Part shown: piece by piece, positions 8,099 to 16,575 of the stretch
Position numbering within the stretch: position 1 is the stretch's first letter
How the letters are laid out: each line of letters starts with the position of its first letter
From: NORP240 sp942492445
GTDB taxonomy: Bacteria; Pseudomonadota; Gammaproteobacteria; Pseudomonadales; Pseudohongiellaceae
Reading direction: 5' to 3'
Length of the DNA: 64,000 bases
NCBI GenBank assembly: GCA_942492445.1
Contig: CALOEW010000003.1
Span: forward strand, 1 to 64,000
The notes under the pieces: model-generated
What the model was told of the DNA's origin: nothing
Database searches by the model: none
The model's input: the letters and a program-made list of their open reading frames with translations, nothing else
Translations under genes and position numbers: made by a program

Positions 8099-9279
8099 TG
8101 AACAGACAAAGTCTCAGGTTACTGACCGTATTTTTGACAGGCTTGCTGGTCACCTCGTGCGCATCGCACGTGGTTAAAAGCACCACCTACACCCCGGTAA
8201 TTCAGGATAGTGAGTACTTACCTGAAGAACTGTTGATGGATGTCGGCGTCATGGTTTTTGACCCGGGCATTGATGAAATCGAAAAAGGTGACGAAGAAAC
8301 CGTGAACGGACAGATACGGGTCGCAGAGTCTCGCTACGCCGCGTATTTACTGTCCGATACACTGCAGCGCTCCGGTAACTGGGGCGTAGTGCGTGTGCTC
8401 CCCAATAACAGCAGCCCTCTGGATGTGATGCTCAACGGCACAATTCTGCAGTCCAATGGCGAAGCCATGAAAATTCGCGTGGACGTGAGCGATTCCAGTG
8501 GCAGAGACTGGTATACCAAGGAGTACCATGAGGTCATCAGCCAGTTCAACTACGACCCAAGCCAGCGCAGCATGGCCGATCCTTTCCAGGTGATGTACAA
8601 CAACATTGCCAACGATCTGCTGCTTTTCCGGAAGCAGAATATGACTGATGAACGCATAACGGAGATCCGTCAGATTTCTGAGCTGCTTTTCGCCCAACGC
8701 TTTGCTCCCGATGTCTATGACAATTTCCTCTCAGAAGACAGGAATGGCTACTATCAGTTGACCCGCCTGCCGGCGGAAAATGATCCTGCCATGACGAGAA
8801 TCCGTACTATTCGTGAGCGCGACTTCATGTTTGTTGATACGGTACAGGACTACTACGCCACATTCAGCCGGCAGATGAGGCTGCCCTATGATTCCTGGCG
8901 GGAGCAGAGTTACTACGAGACCATAACCCTGCGGGAACTGCAACAATCCGCACGACGCAGGTTTATCGCTGGCACCGCAGCGGTTATCGGAGGCATCGCC
9001 GCAGCCAGCAGCGGAACCTACATGGGTCAGACCGGAGGTGCCGTCGGGGTCGGTGCAGGGGCTTACCTGATCAAGAGCGGTTTCGATAAACGGGCAGAGG
9101 CTCAGATTCATGTGGCGGCCCTTGAGGAGCTTGGCCAGTCGCTGGAGTCCGAGGTGGCGCCGAAAGTGATCAACCTCGAAGATCGCACTGTCACTCTGAC
9201 GGGCAATGTCGAAGAACAATACAGCCAATGGAAAGAGATTCTGGCAGATATCTACGCGGTTGAAGCGGGATTGCAATAA
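8098..9279 (+). CDS. Lipoprotein with glycine-zipper segment and weak BON-like tail
   Basis: 393 residues from ATG 8098, which shares a base with the upstream stop. A lipoprotein signal is clear: LLTVFLTGLLVTSC, lipobox VTSC. A globular region of about 270 residues follows that I cannot name. Next is a Gly/Ala-rich segment near residue 300 (TAAVIGGIAAASSGTYMG, then GGAVGVGAGAYLIKSGF) like a glycine zipper that inserts in or packs against membrane. The C-terminus (VINLEDRTVTLTGNVEEQ, LADIYAVEAGL) faintly resembles a BON domain. It is second in the envelope cluster; function unknown. Confidence 0.65.
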   Translation: MNRQSLRLLTVFLTGLLVTSCASHVVKSTTYTPVIQDSEYLPEELLMDVGVMVFDPGIDEIEKGDEETVNGQIRVAESRYAAYLLSDTLQRSGNWGVVRVLPNNSSPLDVMLNGTILQSNGEAMKIRVDVSDSSGRDWYTKEYHEVISQFNYDPSQRSMADPFQVMYNNIANDLLLFRKQNMTDERITEIRQISELLFAQRFAPDVYDNFLSEDRNGYYQLTRLPAENDPAMTRIRTIRERDFMFVDTVQDYYATFSRQMRLPYDSWREQSYYETITLRELQQSARRRFIAGTAAVIGGIAAASSGTYMGQTGGAVGVGAGAYLIKSGFDKRAEAQIHVAALEELGQSLESEVAPKVINLEDRTVTLTGNVEEQYSQWKEILADIYAVEAGLQ

Positions 9280-9335
9280 CCGGACTTTAACGACAATTTC
9301 GACCCGATTGACCGGAGTTCTTCGCCAGTTGACCT

Positions 9336-10880
9336 ATGCCCGACCATGACATTGAGAAAATCCAGCCGGTAGAATTCGATGCCGCCAATTCACCTGCGCT
9401 GACGCCGGCCCCGATTGCGGGCCGTTCCGATCGCCCTTCCCCCTTGGCATGGCTGGGAGTGGGTGCTCTGGCTGTTGTGGCTCTGGCAGTGATCTTTGTT
9501 CTGCCGAATATGGTGGGTGAATACGAGCCTTCACCCGAGCGCCGGGCAGCTGTTAACCGCCCGGCCTCTGCGCCTGCAGACGCAGTGCAGCAGGCCTCCG
9601 CTAATGCCATATCCCCATTCACGGCTGCACAACGGGCAATACAGCGCAAAGAGGCTCAGGATGTTCTGGCTGAATTGCTTGAGGCCCAGGCAGAACTGAC
9701 TGCCAGGGCTGTGGAATCGTGGTCGAATACAGACTACCAGGCTGCTCTGGTGGAAGCACAGACTGGAGACGATGCCTATCTTGAGCAGGATTTTGTTGCA
9801 GCCAGAGCGAACTACCAGGCAGGATTGGACCGCCTGCAGGCCCTCCTGGAGCGAGTCCCGAGGGTGTTGGAGCAATACCTGGTGGACGGTGAAGCGGCAC
9901 TGGAGGCCGGAGACTCTGAGCTGGCGCAGGAGAAGTTTTCCATCGCCCTGCGCCTTGATCCCGAAAGCGAGGACGCGAGGATCGGGCAACAACGGGCGGA
10001 AAACCTGGATGAGGTCAACGCGATTCTGGCCGATGCCGGTGAATTGCGCGATGCAGGCCGGCTGGAAGAAGCCCGGGACAGGTACGGAGAGGCACTGAAC
10101 CTGGATCCTCAAAACCGGAAAGCCCGGGAGCTGTTGGAAGCTACCCGGCGTCAGCTGGTGGAAAACCGGTTTGCGCGGATAATGTCGGAGGGATACAGTC
10201 TTTTTCAGAACGATCAGCCCGAGCAGGCTATTGAGGCATTTCAACGGGCGGCGGCATTGGGAATAAACCGGGATCAGGCTGCTGCTGCCATCCAGCAGAC
10301 CAGGGATGCGGTGGCGCTGGTGGAAATTTCGAGGATCAGAGACCAGGCTGATGAGGCCGAGAGCGCCGAGCAATGGCAGCAGGTGGTTGGTGCCTACGAG
10401 CAGGCACTGGAAATCGATCCCAACCTGGTATTTGCCCAACAGGGCCTGGATTATGCCGGCAAACGACTGCGGCTTGATCAGCTGCTGGAGGCTGCTATTG
10501 CCAGCCCGGAACGTCTTGCCGATGACGAGGTCTATCAGCAGACTCTCGATATTTATTACACCGGCAGAGGCCTGCAGCCGGCAGGGCAGCGGCTGCTGTC
10601 GCAGCTGGATCGGCTTGAAGTGTTGTTGGAAAATTCCCAGATTCCGATCACGGTAACTTTCTTATCCGACAATGCAACCCGAGTCACCCTCCTTAGGCAC
10701 CAGGAACTGGGAACATTTGAGGCCACCAGTCTGCCACTGAAGCCGGGTCGCTACGTGGCTGTTGGTGTTCGACAGGGCTACCGGGACGTGCGCGAGGAGT
10801 TTCTGGTCGGCTTCGGACAAACACCGGAAGCCGTAGTCGTCAGGTGCGAAGAAGAGGTGGCGGCGGCCAGGAGCCGTTGA
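9336..10880 (+). CDS. Single-pass membrane protein with TPR repeats
   Basis: 514 residues. The N-terminal ~35 residues are cytoplasmic-like and include IEKIQPVEFD. One transmembrane helix follows (LAWLGVGALAVVALAVIFVL, about 38-57), so the rest should be periplasmic. At least three TPR-like repeats are visible: EAALEAGDSELAQEKFSIAL, DAGRLEEARDRYGEALNLDP, and EQWQQVVGAYEQALEIDPNL. The last 90 residues are beta-rich and PEGA-like (LKPGRYVAVGVRQGYRDVRE). Such proteins scaffold envelope complexes. The stop is only 5 bases before the ATG at 10886 of the next gene's apparent true N-terminus. Confidence 0.75.
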   Translation: MPDHDIEKIQPVEFDAANSPALTPAPIAGRSDRPSPLAWLGVGALAVVALAVIFVLPNMVGEYEPSPERRAAVNRPASAPADAVQQASANAISPFTAAQRAIQRKEAQDVLAELLEAQAELTARAVESWSNTDYQAALVEAQTGDDAYLEQDFVAARANYQAGLDRLQALLERVPRVLEQYLVDGEAALEAGDSELAQEKFSIALRLDPESEDARIGQQRAENLDEVNAILADAGELRDAGRLEEARDRYGEALNLDPQNRKARELLEATRRQLVENRFARIMSEGYSLFQNDQPEQAIEAFQRAAALGINRDQAAAAIQQTRDAVALVEISRIRDQADEAESAEQWQQVVGAYEQALEIDPNLVFAQQGLDYAGKRLRLDQLLEAAIASPERLADDEVYQQTLDIYYTGRGLQPAGQRLLSQLDRLEVLLENSQIPITVTFLSDNATRVTLLRHQELGTFEATSLPLKPGRYVAVGVRQGYRDVREEFLVGFGQTPEAVVVRCEEEVAAARSR

Positions 10881-10885
10881 CGGTT

Positions 10886-10982
10886 ATGTCGGACTTCGAA
10901 GACAAGCAGGGGCAGCATGGGGTTTCTGACTCCATCGTGCCAATCGATTTTTCTCCCAGCGAAGGGCGCAGCAGGTCGTTTT
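10886..10982 (+). other. Likely true N-terminal coding segment of the PEGA/FGE gene, out of frame
   Basis: ATG 10886 lies 5 bases after the TPR gene stop and has AGGAG 12 bases upstream. Its 32 codons end SEGRSRSF and include I-x-P-x-x-F, the same pattern as the cytoplasmic tail of the TPR protein (IEKIQPVEF). Removing one T from TTTT at 10979-10982 joins it to RLKLGWLHLF of the downstream frame. Either this is the real start with an indel, or translation begins at ATG 10917. Confidence 0.55.
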
Positions 10983-12968
10983 CGACTGAAGCTGGGCTGG
11001 TTACATCTCTTTCTGGCGGTCTTTCTGCTGACCTCTGCAGTTGCAGCCTGGTTTATTGTTACCGCCAAGTCGGTCTATATCGAAGTTGATCCTATTACTG
11101 CCGACGTCGTAATCGAAGGGGGGCTGGCCATAAGGGTGGGCCCGCGGTATCTGGTGCGCGAGGGCATATACGACCTGAGTGTAAGAAACGAAGGGTACCG
11201 TGATCTCGAAACCAAGCTTTTTGTCACCGACGAACAGTCTCAGAACCACCCCATAGCGATGCGGAAACTTCCCGGGCTGGTTACCATTGAATCGTTGGGT
11301 CTGGATGGTGCCCGGGTGCAGATCGACGGCGTGGATATCGGGCAGACACCCCTTGTCGATGCGCAGGTCGAGGCGGGAGAACACGAGCTGGTGGTCACCA
11401 GGGAGCGCTATCTGCCCCATTCCGAGTCGATTACCGTGGCAGGTCGCTCTCTCAGGGAACGCTTCGAGGTGGAACTGGAACCGGCCTGGGCGGTCATCAG
11501 TTTCACCAGCGATCCGCCCGGTGCAGAAGTACTGGTTGACGGTGAATCGGTCGGAATCACGCCACTGAATGCCGAGGTTCTCCAGGGAGAACGGGACGTG
11601 ACGCTCAAGCTGACGGGGCACAAGGCCTGGCAGCAGCAACTCACGGTCCGTGCCGGAGAGGATGCCAGTATTGCGCGAGTGGAACTGATTCCAGCCGACG
11701 GGCTCGTGTTTATCCGCTCCAGCCCCACCAACGCCAGTGTTACAATAGACGGTGAATTCAAAGGTCAGACACCTCTCGAGGTGGCACTGGCACCGGGACA
11801 GCAACATCGCATCACTCTGTTCCGGGCCGGTTACCGGGAAGCTTCCAGAACGATTACTACCGTTCCCGATCAGGAGGCTGAGGTAACCCTCACACTTCAG
11901 CCGGTTTTGACCAGCGTTCAGGTCTCCTCCATTCCCGAAGATGCCGAACTGTATATCAATGGTGAGTACCGGGGCAGAGCCAATCAGACTATTGAATTGA
12001 TGGCGGCCAGCCAGCAGATAGAGATTCGCAAAGCCGGCTATGTTCCCTATACGGCTGAATTCGTATCGAGACCGGGTCTGGATCAGGCAATCCGGGTTAC
12101 ACTGAAATCCCTGGAACAGCAGCGAAGAGAACAGATCAGGCCGCAGATCAGTACTGCCGATGGGCAGACATTGAAACTGTTCAACCCGGGGCCATTTACT
12201 ATGGGTTCCTCGCGACGTGAGCCGGGGCGAAGACCAAACGAAACACTCCGCGATGTGATTCTGGAAAAGCCGTTCTATTTTGGGCTCCTCGAAGTCACCA
12301 ATGCAGCCTTCGGTCAGTTCCGGCCAGACCACGCATCAGGAACTTTTCAGGGGCAGGCGCTGGGGCTGAACAATCAGCCGGTAGTTCAGGTCAGTTGGCA
12401 GGATGCTGCCCTGTATTGCAATTGGCTCAGTGAGCAGGAGGGATTGCCGGCATTCTACATCGTAGAGGAAGAGGAAGTGGTGGGGTTCAATTCCGATTCG
12501 ATTGGCTACAGATTGCCAACCGAAGCCGAGTGGGCCTGGGTGGCACGCACTACGGGCAGTGATACCGAACTTCGTTTCGCCTGGGGGGACCGGCTGCCTC
12601 CGATTGGAAAACCGGGCAACATTGCCGATTCCACGGCCCGGTCATTACTGGGCGAAATTGTCATGGACTATACCGACGGATTCCCGGTTTCAGCTCCCGT
12701 GGGACGTTTTGATGCAAATTATCATGGTGTGTTCGACATTACCGGCAATGTTTCAGAGTGGGTTCACGATTTTTACGGCGCCGTGGGCACACTGGGAGGC
12801 GCCCCTGAAATTGATCCACAGGGCCCTGAGTCGGGAGAGTTTCATACCATTCGCGGATCCAGCTGGGCTCACGGTGCGATCACCGAGCTGCGCCTGTCAT
12901 TCAGGGATTTCGGAAACGGTCCTCGCGACGATGTGGGATTCCGGATCGCCAGATACCTTGAGGAATGA
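10917..12968 (+). CDS. Membrane-anchored PEGA-repeat protein with FGE/SUMF1-like domain; N-terminus probably frameshifted
   Basis: 683 residues as the open frame stands. A TM helix at about 29-50 (LHLFLAVFLLTSAVAAWFIV) is followed by four or more PEGA repeats of ~80 residues (signatures TSDPPGAEVLVDGESVG, RSSPTNASVTIDGEFKG, SIPEDAELYINGEYRG). From about residue 412 comes an FGE-sulfatase-type fold (PFTMGSS, YRLPTEAEWAWVARTTG, ITGNVSEWVHDF, DDVGFRIAR). The catalytic Cys pair of true formylglycine-generating enzymes is absent, so it is probably a binding module. The real N-terminus is likely in another frame from ATG 10886 (begins MSDFEDKQGQ, contains IVPIDFSPSEG), joining after the TTTT at 10979-10982. 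Confidence 0.75.
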   Translation: MGFLTPSCQSIFLPAKGAAGRFRLKLGWLHLFLAVFLLTSAVAAWFIVTAKSVYIEVDPITADVVIEGGLAIRVGPRYLVREGIYDLSVRNEGYRDLETKLFVTDEQSQNHPIAMRKLPGLVTIESLGLDGARVQIDGVDIGQTPLVDAQVEAGEHELVVTRERYLPHSESITVAGRSLRERFEVELEPAWAVISFTSDPPGAEVLVDGESVGITPLNAEVLQGERDVTLKLTGHKAWQQQLTVRAGEDASIARVELIPADGLVFIRSSPTNASVTIDGEFKGQTPLEVALAPGQQHRITLFRAGYREASRTITTVPDQEAEVTLTLQPVLTSVQVSSIPEDAELYINGEYRGRANQTIELMAASQQIEIRKAGYVPYTAEFVSRPGLDQAIRVTLKSLEQQRREQIRPQISTADGQTLKLFNPGPFTMGSSRREPGRRPNETLRDVILEKPFYFGLLEVTNAAFGQFRPDHASGTFQGQALGLNNQPVVQVSWQDAALYCNWLSEQEGLPAFYIVEEEEVVGFNSDSIGYRLPTEAEWAWVARTTGSDTELRFAWGDRLPPIGKPGNIADSTARSLLGEIVMDYTDGFPVSAPVGRFDANYHGVFDITGNVSEWVHDFYGAVGTLGGAPEIDPQGPESGEFHTIRGSSWAHGAITELRLSFRDFGNGPRDDVGFRIARYLEE

Positions 12969-12972
12969 TGCG

Positions 12973-13254
12973 ATGAAGCTGATGTTGAAATTTGCACTTT
13001 TCTGTCTGCTGTCCGGGTTCATTCAACCGAGCCTGCAGGCCGCCGAGGAGATTTCGGGAACTGCGCCTGACTCCGTCGATGGCGGGCAGGCAGCGGCGAC
13101 CGATAGCCAGAGAGGCGGCGATCAACCGGTCGATGGTGAACCTGTCGCCGGTCAGGCTGGCGAACTGGATCCGGAGGAAGAAAGCCCTTCAAGATTCATT
13201 CCCACTGAACAGATTTCTCAGGATCTCGGGGTCTCTTTTCCAGCCGATATCTGA
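12973..13254 (+). CDS. Small exported protein of unknown function
   Basis: 93 residues from ATG 12973, 4 bases after the PEGA/FGE stop. The start is set by the signal peptide MLKFALFCLLSGFIQPSLQA, cleaved before AEE. The mature part is short, acidic and poorly structured (rich in D, G, Q, E). It ends in an ordered-looking motif, RFIPTEQISQDLGVSFPADI, likely the functional piece. It sits 46 bases before the ExbB-like gene, so it probably belongs to that complex, perhaps as a small periplasmic peptide. No family is recognised. Confidence 0.6.
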   Translation: MKLMLKFALFCLLSGFIQPSLQAAEEISGTAPDSVDGGQAAATDSQRGGDQPVDGEPVAGQAGELDPEEESPSRFIPTEQISQDLGVSFPADI

Positions 13255-13299
13255 ACACCACTTGATTGAATCCGCATTGACGTTAGTAAGGAATGGAGT

Positions 13300-14115
13300 A
13301 TGAAGCAGGGATTACTAGGGGAACTGATCTTCCAGATAGTTGCATTGATCCTGGCGGTTATCCTGGTACACATTGTTTACGTGACCATGATCAGACCTGA
13401 GGCTGAGTTTATTCAGGAACAGCAGACACTGCTGCAGCAGACCGATGAAAATTATGTTCCTGAACGTTCGGTCTATGTAATTCTCAAGGACTTTGAACAG
13501 GAGACCTGCATTATTCTCCTGTTGTGGGCGGTAGCAATAATCGGGTTGAAAACACAAAAAACGCTACGGGAACGCAGCCTGCTGGAAAAGCCGCTTATTC
13601 ATGTGGGGGATGGAATCAGTATATTGCCCCAGGACTCCCGAAATTTCGCCAGGCCGGTGCAGGCGTTACCGGAAGTACAGCGTGACTATCTGCTGCCCCG
13701 TGCGTTGCTGGCTGGATTACACCGCTTCCAGACCACGAGGAATATCCAGGATGTGTCGGCAACCATCAAGGATGTCTGCGAGACAGAATCGGAGCGTATG
13801 GAGACCGAATTGACTATCGTGAGATACATCGCCTGGGCAATTCCGTCAATCGGCTTTCTGGGTACGGTGCGCGGTATTGGCCAGGCACTTGGCCAGGCCT
13901 ACCAGGCAGTCAGTGGCGATATTGTCGGTGTAACCGTCAGCCTTGGTGTGGCATTTAACTCCACCTTTGTCGCCCTGGTAGTGAGCATCCTTCTGATGTT
14001 TCTGTTGCATCAGCTGCAGTTACTGCAGGACAGACTGGTGCTGGATACGCAGAATTACTGCAACGAAAACCTGGTCAGAAAGCTGCAGGTGCCCGGACAG
14101 GACGACCACTTATGA
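13300..14115 (+). CDS. MotA/TolQ/ExbB-family proton channel protein
   Basis: 271 residues with four predicted membrane helices: about 8-30 (LIFQIVALILAVILVHIVYV), 68-84 (ETCIILLLWAVAIIGL), 174-196 and 208-237. The last two carry the family signature: AIPSIGFLGTVRGIGQA (compare the ExbB/TolQ 'P-x-L-G-L-L-G-T-V-x-G') and VSLGVAFNSTFVALVVSI, the Thr-containing helix that lines the channel. In known systems five such subunits surround two ExbD/TolR/MotB helices and let protons drive motion. No classical ExbD or TolR follows; the two vWA genes supply the Asp-bearing helices instead. It overlaps the next gene by 4 bases (ATGA). Confidence 0.85.
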   Translation: MKQGLLGELIFQIVALILAVILVHIVYVTMIRPEAEFIQEQQTLLQQTDENYVPERSVYVILKDFEQETCIILLLWAVAIIGLKTQKTLRERSLLEKPLIHVGDGISILPQDSRNFARPVQALPEVQRDYLLPRALLAGLHRFQTTRNIQDVSATIKDVCETESERMETELTIVRYIAWAIPSIGFLGTVRGIGQALGQAYQAVSGDIVGVTVSLGVAFNSTFVALVVSILLMFLLHQLQLLQDRLVLDTQNYCNENLVRKLQVPGQDDHL

Positions 14116-15485
14116 GTGTGAAGGTAATCGAACTCAATGACAGTGCTGTCACAGTCAGTGACGAAAGCGGCCTTCTGGTGCGGAGTCCTGGATTTGCACT
14201 GGTGGGGGATCGGGGGCTGGAAGTGGGCAGGGCAGCGGAGCAGCAGGCGCGTCTTCGGCCCACCAGCAGCTTCAATAAATTCTGGCACCAGTTGAGTCTG
14301 GAACCTCTCGGCTACTCAATTGGCAATATCCGGCACTTTGCCGACCTGGCGTATGCTCATCTTCTGCACGTGGCAGAGGAAGCTGAACTCGAAGGCGATG
14401 TTATCTTTGCCGTTCCCGGTAATTTTACCAGTCAACAGCTGGGCATTTTGCTCGGGATCGCCCGCCAGTGTCCGTTCAGTCCGGTGGGGGTAGTGGATGC
14501 CGCCCTCGCCAGCACCGTCAAGCTGGTTAACAGGCCGACGCTGATGTTCGCGGATATCCAGCTTCATCAGGCGTTGCTGACCAGGTTTTCTATCATTGAC
14601 GGACACCTGCAACGTGAATCCGTGGTGCAGATTCCCGAAGCAGGACTGCAGAACTTTTACAATCTGGTAATGCAACTTGCGACAGGGTTGTTTATCCAGC
14701 AGTGCCGTTTCAATCCTCAGCACGATGCCGCGACCGAACAACAGCTCTACAACGCCGTACCAGGATGGTTGGCTGAATTCGGGGAGAATCGGAGCAGCCT
14801 GCTGATGGAACTAAAGACCAGCACAGCTGTACATCAAGCGAAACTGCCCTGGGAAACACTGCTGCAGCGACTGGCAGACTTTTACAGCAGGATCAGTCAG
14901 CAGATTGCCAGCGTTGCTGGCACATCCGATACTCAGCTTGTCGTTTCCGCTTCTCTGGCGGGTCTGCCGGATTTCTCCCGCTCCCTGTCGCAGCATGGTG
15001 AATTTCAGATCGCCAGGCCAGAAATACTGGGCAGAACCTGTATTGAACTGGCTGGTCAGATCAACGGCACCGATGACGGGTTTCGATTCGTGACCAGTTT
15101 GCCGGCCGGGGAAGTGGCCACGACTCATCGGAAACAAAGCGAGGACGACAGTTTTCAGGAAGCGCAGGCAGCGGCGCCGACCCACGTGTTATTCGGCAGC
15201 GATGCAGTCCCGCTGGGCAGGGTAACGGTCAGCAACCGGACCACTGTCGGGGGGGCGGACAGGGTCAGCGGCAGAAGTATTGAGATGTCGGTGAATGGCT
15301 TGCCCGATTACCTGGGTCAAATAGAAAAGGAGGGTGGTCAGGTGTGCCTGGTCTGCGGTGAAGCCGGGGCGCTGATCAATGGGGAAAAGGTCTCCGGTAA
15401 ACGACCATTGTCGCTGGGCGACCTGGTGCAGTTTGCTGAACATGGAGAGCAGATAAGGCTGATCAGAGTGAGGGATGGCGTCTAA
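14112..15485 (+). CDS. Actin/Hsp70-like protein with a C-terminal FHA-like domain
   Basis: 457 residues, no signal or TM, so cytoplasmic. Residues 1-330 have the strand/motif order of an Hsp70 or YegD nucleotide-binding fold: KVIELNDSAVTVSD as strand 1, DVIFAVPGNFTSQQLGILLG and PVGVVDAALAST (compare Hsp70 'VPAYF...', 'INEPTAAALA'), and LVVSASLAGLPDFSRSL late. The glycine-rich phosphate loops are degenerate, so ATP binding is doubtful. The last ~90 residues (PLGRVTVSNRTTVGG, then ALINGEKVSGKRPLSLGDLV) read as an FHA-like beta sandwich. It overlaps its neighbours by 4 and 11 bases. A cytoplasmic regulator of the channel is my inference. Confidence 0.6.
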   Translation: MSVKVIELNDSAVTVSDESGLLVRSPGFALVGDRGLEVGRAAEQQARLRPTSSFNKFWHQLSLEPLGYSIGNIRHFADLAYAHLLHVAEEAELEGDVIFAVPGNFTSQQLGILLGIARQCPFSPVGVVDAALASTVKLVNRPTLMFADIQLHQALLTRFSIIDGHLQRESVVQIPEAGLQNFYNLVMQLATGLFIQQCRFNPQHDAATEQQLYNAVPGWLAEFGENRSSLLMELKTSTAVHQAKLPWETLLQRLADFYSRISQQIASVAGTSDTQLVVSASLAGLPDFSRSLSQHGEFQIARPEILGRTCIELAGQINGTDDGFRFVTSLPAGEVATTHRKQSEDDSFQEAQAAAPTHVLFGSDAVPLGRVTVSNRTTVGGADRVSGRSIEMSVNGLPDYLGQIEKEGGQVCLVCGEAGALINGEKVSGKRPLSLGDLVQFAEHGEQIRLIRVRDGV

Positions 15486-16575
15486 AAAACAGAAACGCAG
15501 AGCATTTAACCCCCTGAGTCTGGCATTTCTGGATGTGATGTCCTGCGGATTCGGGGCAGTGGTGTTATTGTTTCTGATTCTTGACCACGCTGCCCAGGTG
15601 GAGGCGGTGGAGGGTGACCCGGGAATAACCGGCGAGATCAACCTGCTCGAAGAGGAAATCAGGGAAGGTCAGGCCGGTCTTGTTGAGATTCGCAATACTC
15701 TGGATGACGTCAGCCTGGAGGTGGTGACCGCAGAAGGCCTGGCCCGCCAGATTCAGCAACAGATTGACGAATTCATGCAGGAACTGGCGGCCCTTGAGAA
15801 TAACAGCCTTGCCCGGATAGAAAATATTGAACAGCTGCGTGCTGATGTACGCGCCCTGGAAGAGGAGTTGCAGCGGCTTCAGGCCAGCGCCCTGGAGCAG
15901 GAGGGTAACAGTGTCAGGCAGTTTCTGGGGGACGGTGACCGGCAGTACCTGTCGGGCTTGTACCTGGGCGGCAACCGGATCCTGATCCTGGTCGACCGCT
16001 CTGCCAGTATGCTGGACGAGACTCTGGTTAACATTATCAGAACCCGCAACATGTCTGACGAAGCCAAGCGCAATGCCCCAAAATGGCAGCGCGTTGTCAA
16101 AACTGTAGACTGGGTCAGCAGCCAGCTGCCCATTACCAGCCGCTATCAGGTTTATGGCTTCAGTGACCAGGCAGCGGCAGCCCTGGAAGGCTCCGAAGGG
16201 CAGTGGCTTGAAGTGGCGGACCGTGACCAGCTGAATGCGGTGATCGAAGAAGTGAAGGCAATGGTACCTGATGCCGGCACCAATATGGCGAATATTTTCG
16301 GAATAGTGGCACAGATGAACCCGTTACCGGACAATATTTTTCTGATAACTGACGGTTTACCCACTCTGGGCAATGGGCGCAACCGTGACGCTCTGGTGAC
16401 TCCCAGGCAGCGCCTGGAGCTTTTTGACGATGCGGTTGAATTGTTGCCGCAAGGCATTCCCGTCAACGTTGTACTGATGCCCCTTGAGGGCGACCCCTCC
16501 GCTGCGGCGGCCTACTGGCAACTGGCACAGTACACCCGCGGGTCTTTTCTGTCTCCTTCCAAGGACTGGCCCTGA
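15475..16575 (+). CDS. vWA protein 1 with ExbD/MotB-like membrane anchor
   Basis: 366 residues. A short basic tail (KKQKRR) precedes the single TM helix, PLSLAFLDVMSCGFGAVVLL, with Asp20 at its cytoplasmic end. The helix has the layout of ExbD, TolR and MotB, where this Asp carries protons. Residues 50-145 are a coiled coil (LEEEIREGQAGLVEIRNTLD, LRADVRALEEELQRLQASAL). The vWA domain starts near 167; its MIDAS metal site is complete as DRSAS (174-178), Thr269 in DAGTNM and Asp293 in ITDGLP. Topology places vWA in the periplasm. Its stop shares a base with the ATG of vWA 2. There is no LPxTG, PG-binding or OmpA-like domain, unlike MotB. Confidence 0.85.
   Translation: MASKKQKRRAFNPLSLAFLDVMSCGFGAVVLLFLILDHAAQVEAVEGDPGITGEINLLEEEIREGQAGLVEIRNTLDDVSLEVVTAEGLARQIQQQIDEFMQELAALENNSLARIENIEQLRADVRALEEELQRLQASALEQEGNSVRQFLGDGDRQYLSGLYLGGNRILILVDRSASMLDETLVNIIRTRNMSDEAKRNAPKWQRVVKTVDWVSSQLPITSRYQVYGFSDQAAAALEGSEGQWLEVADRDQLNAVIEEVKAMVPDAGTNMANIFGIVAQMNPLPDNIFLITDGLPTLGNGRNRDALVTPRQRLELFDDAVELLPQGIPVNVVLMPLEGDPSAAAAYWQLAQYTRGSFLSPSKDWP

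Noticed and set aside
11001..12332. Reverse-strand open frame of 443 codons
   Set aside because: It is antisense to the PEGA/FGE gene, has no recognisable domain or ribosome site, and its composition mirrors the forward codons.
12502..12972. Upstream extension of the small exported protein frame
   Set aside because: It overlaps the FGE-like domain in another frame; the signal peptide fixes the start at 12973.
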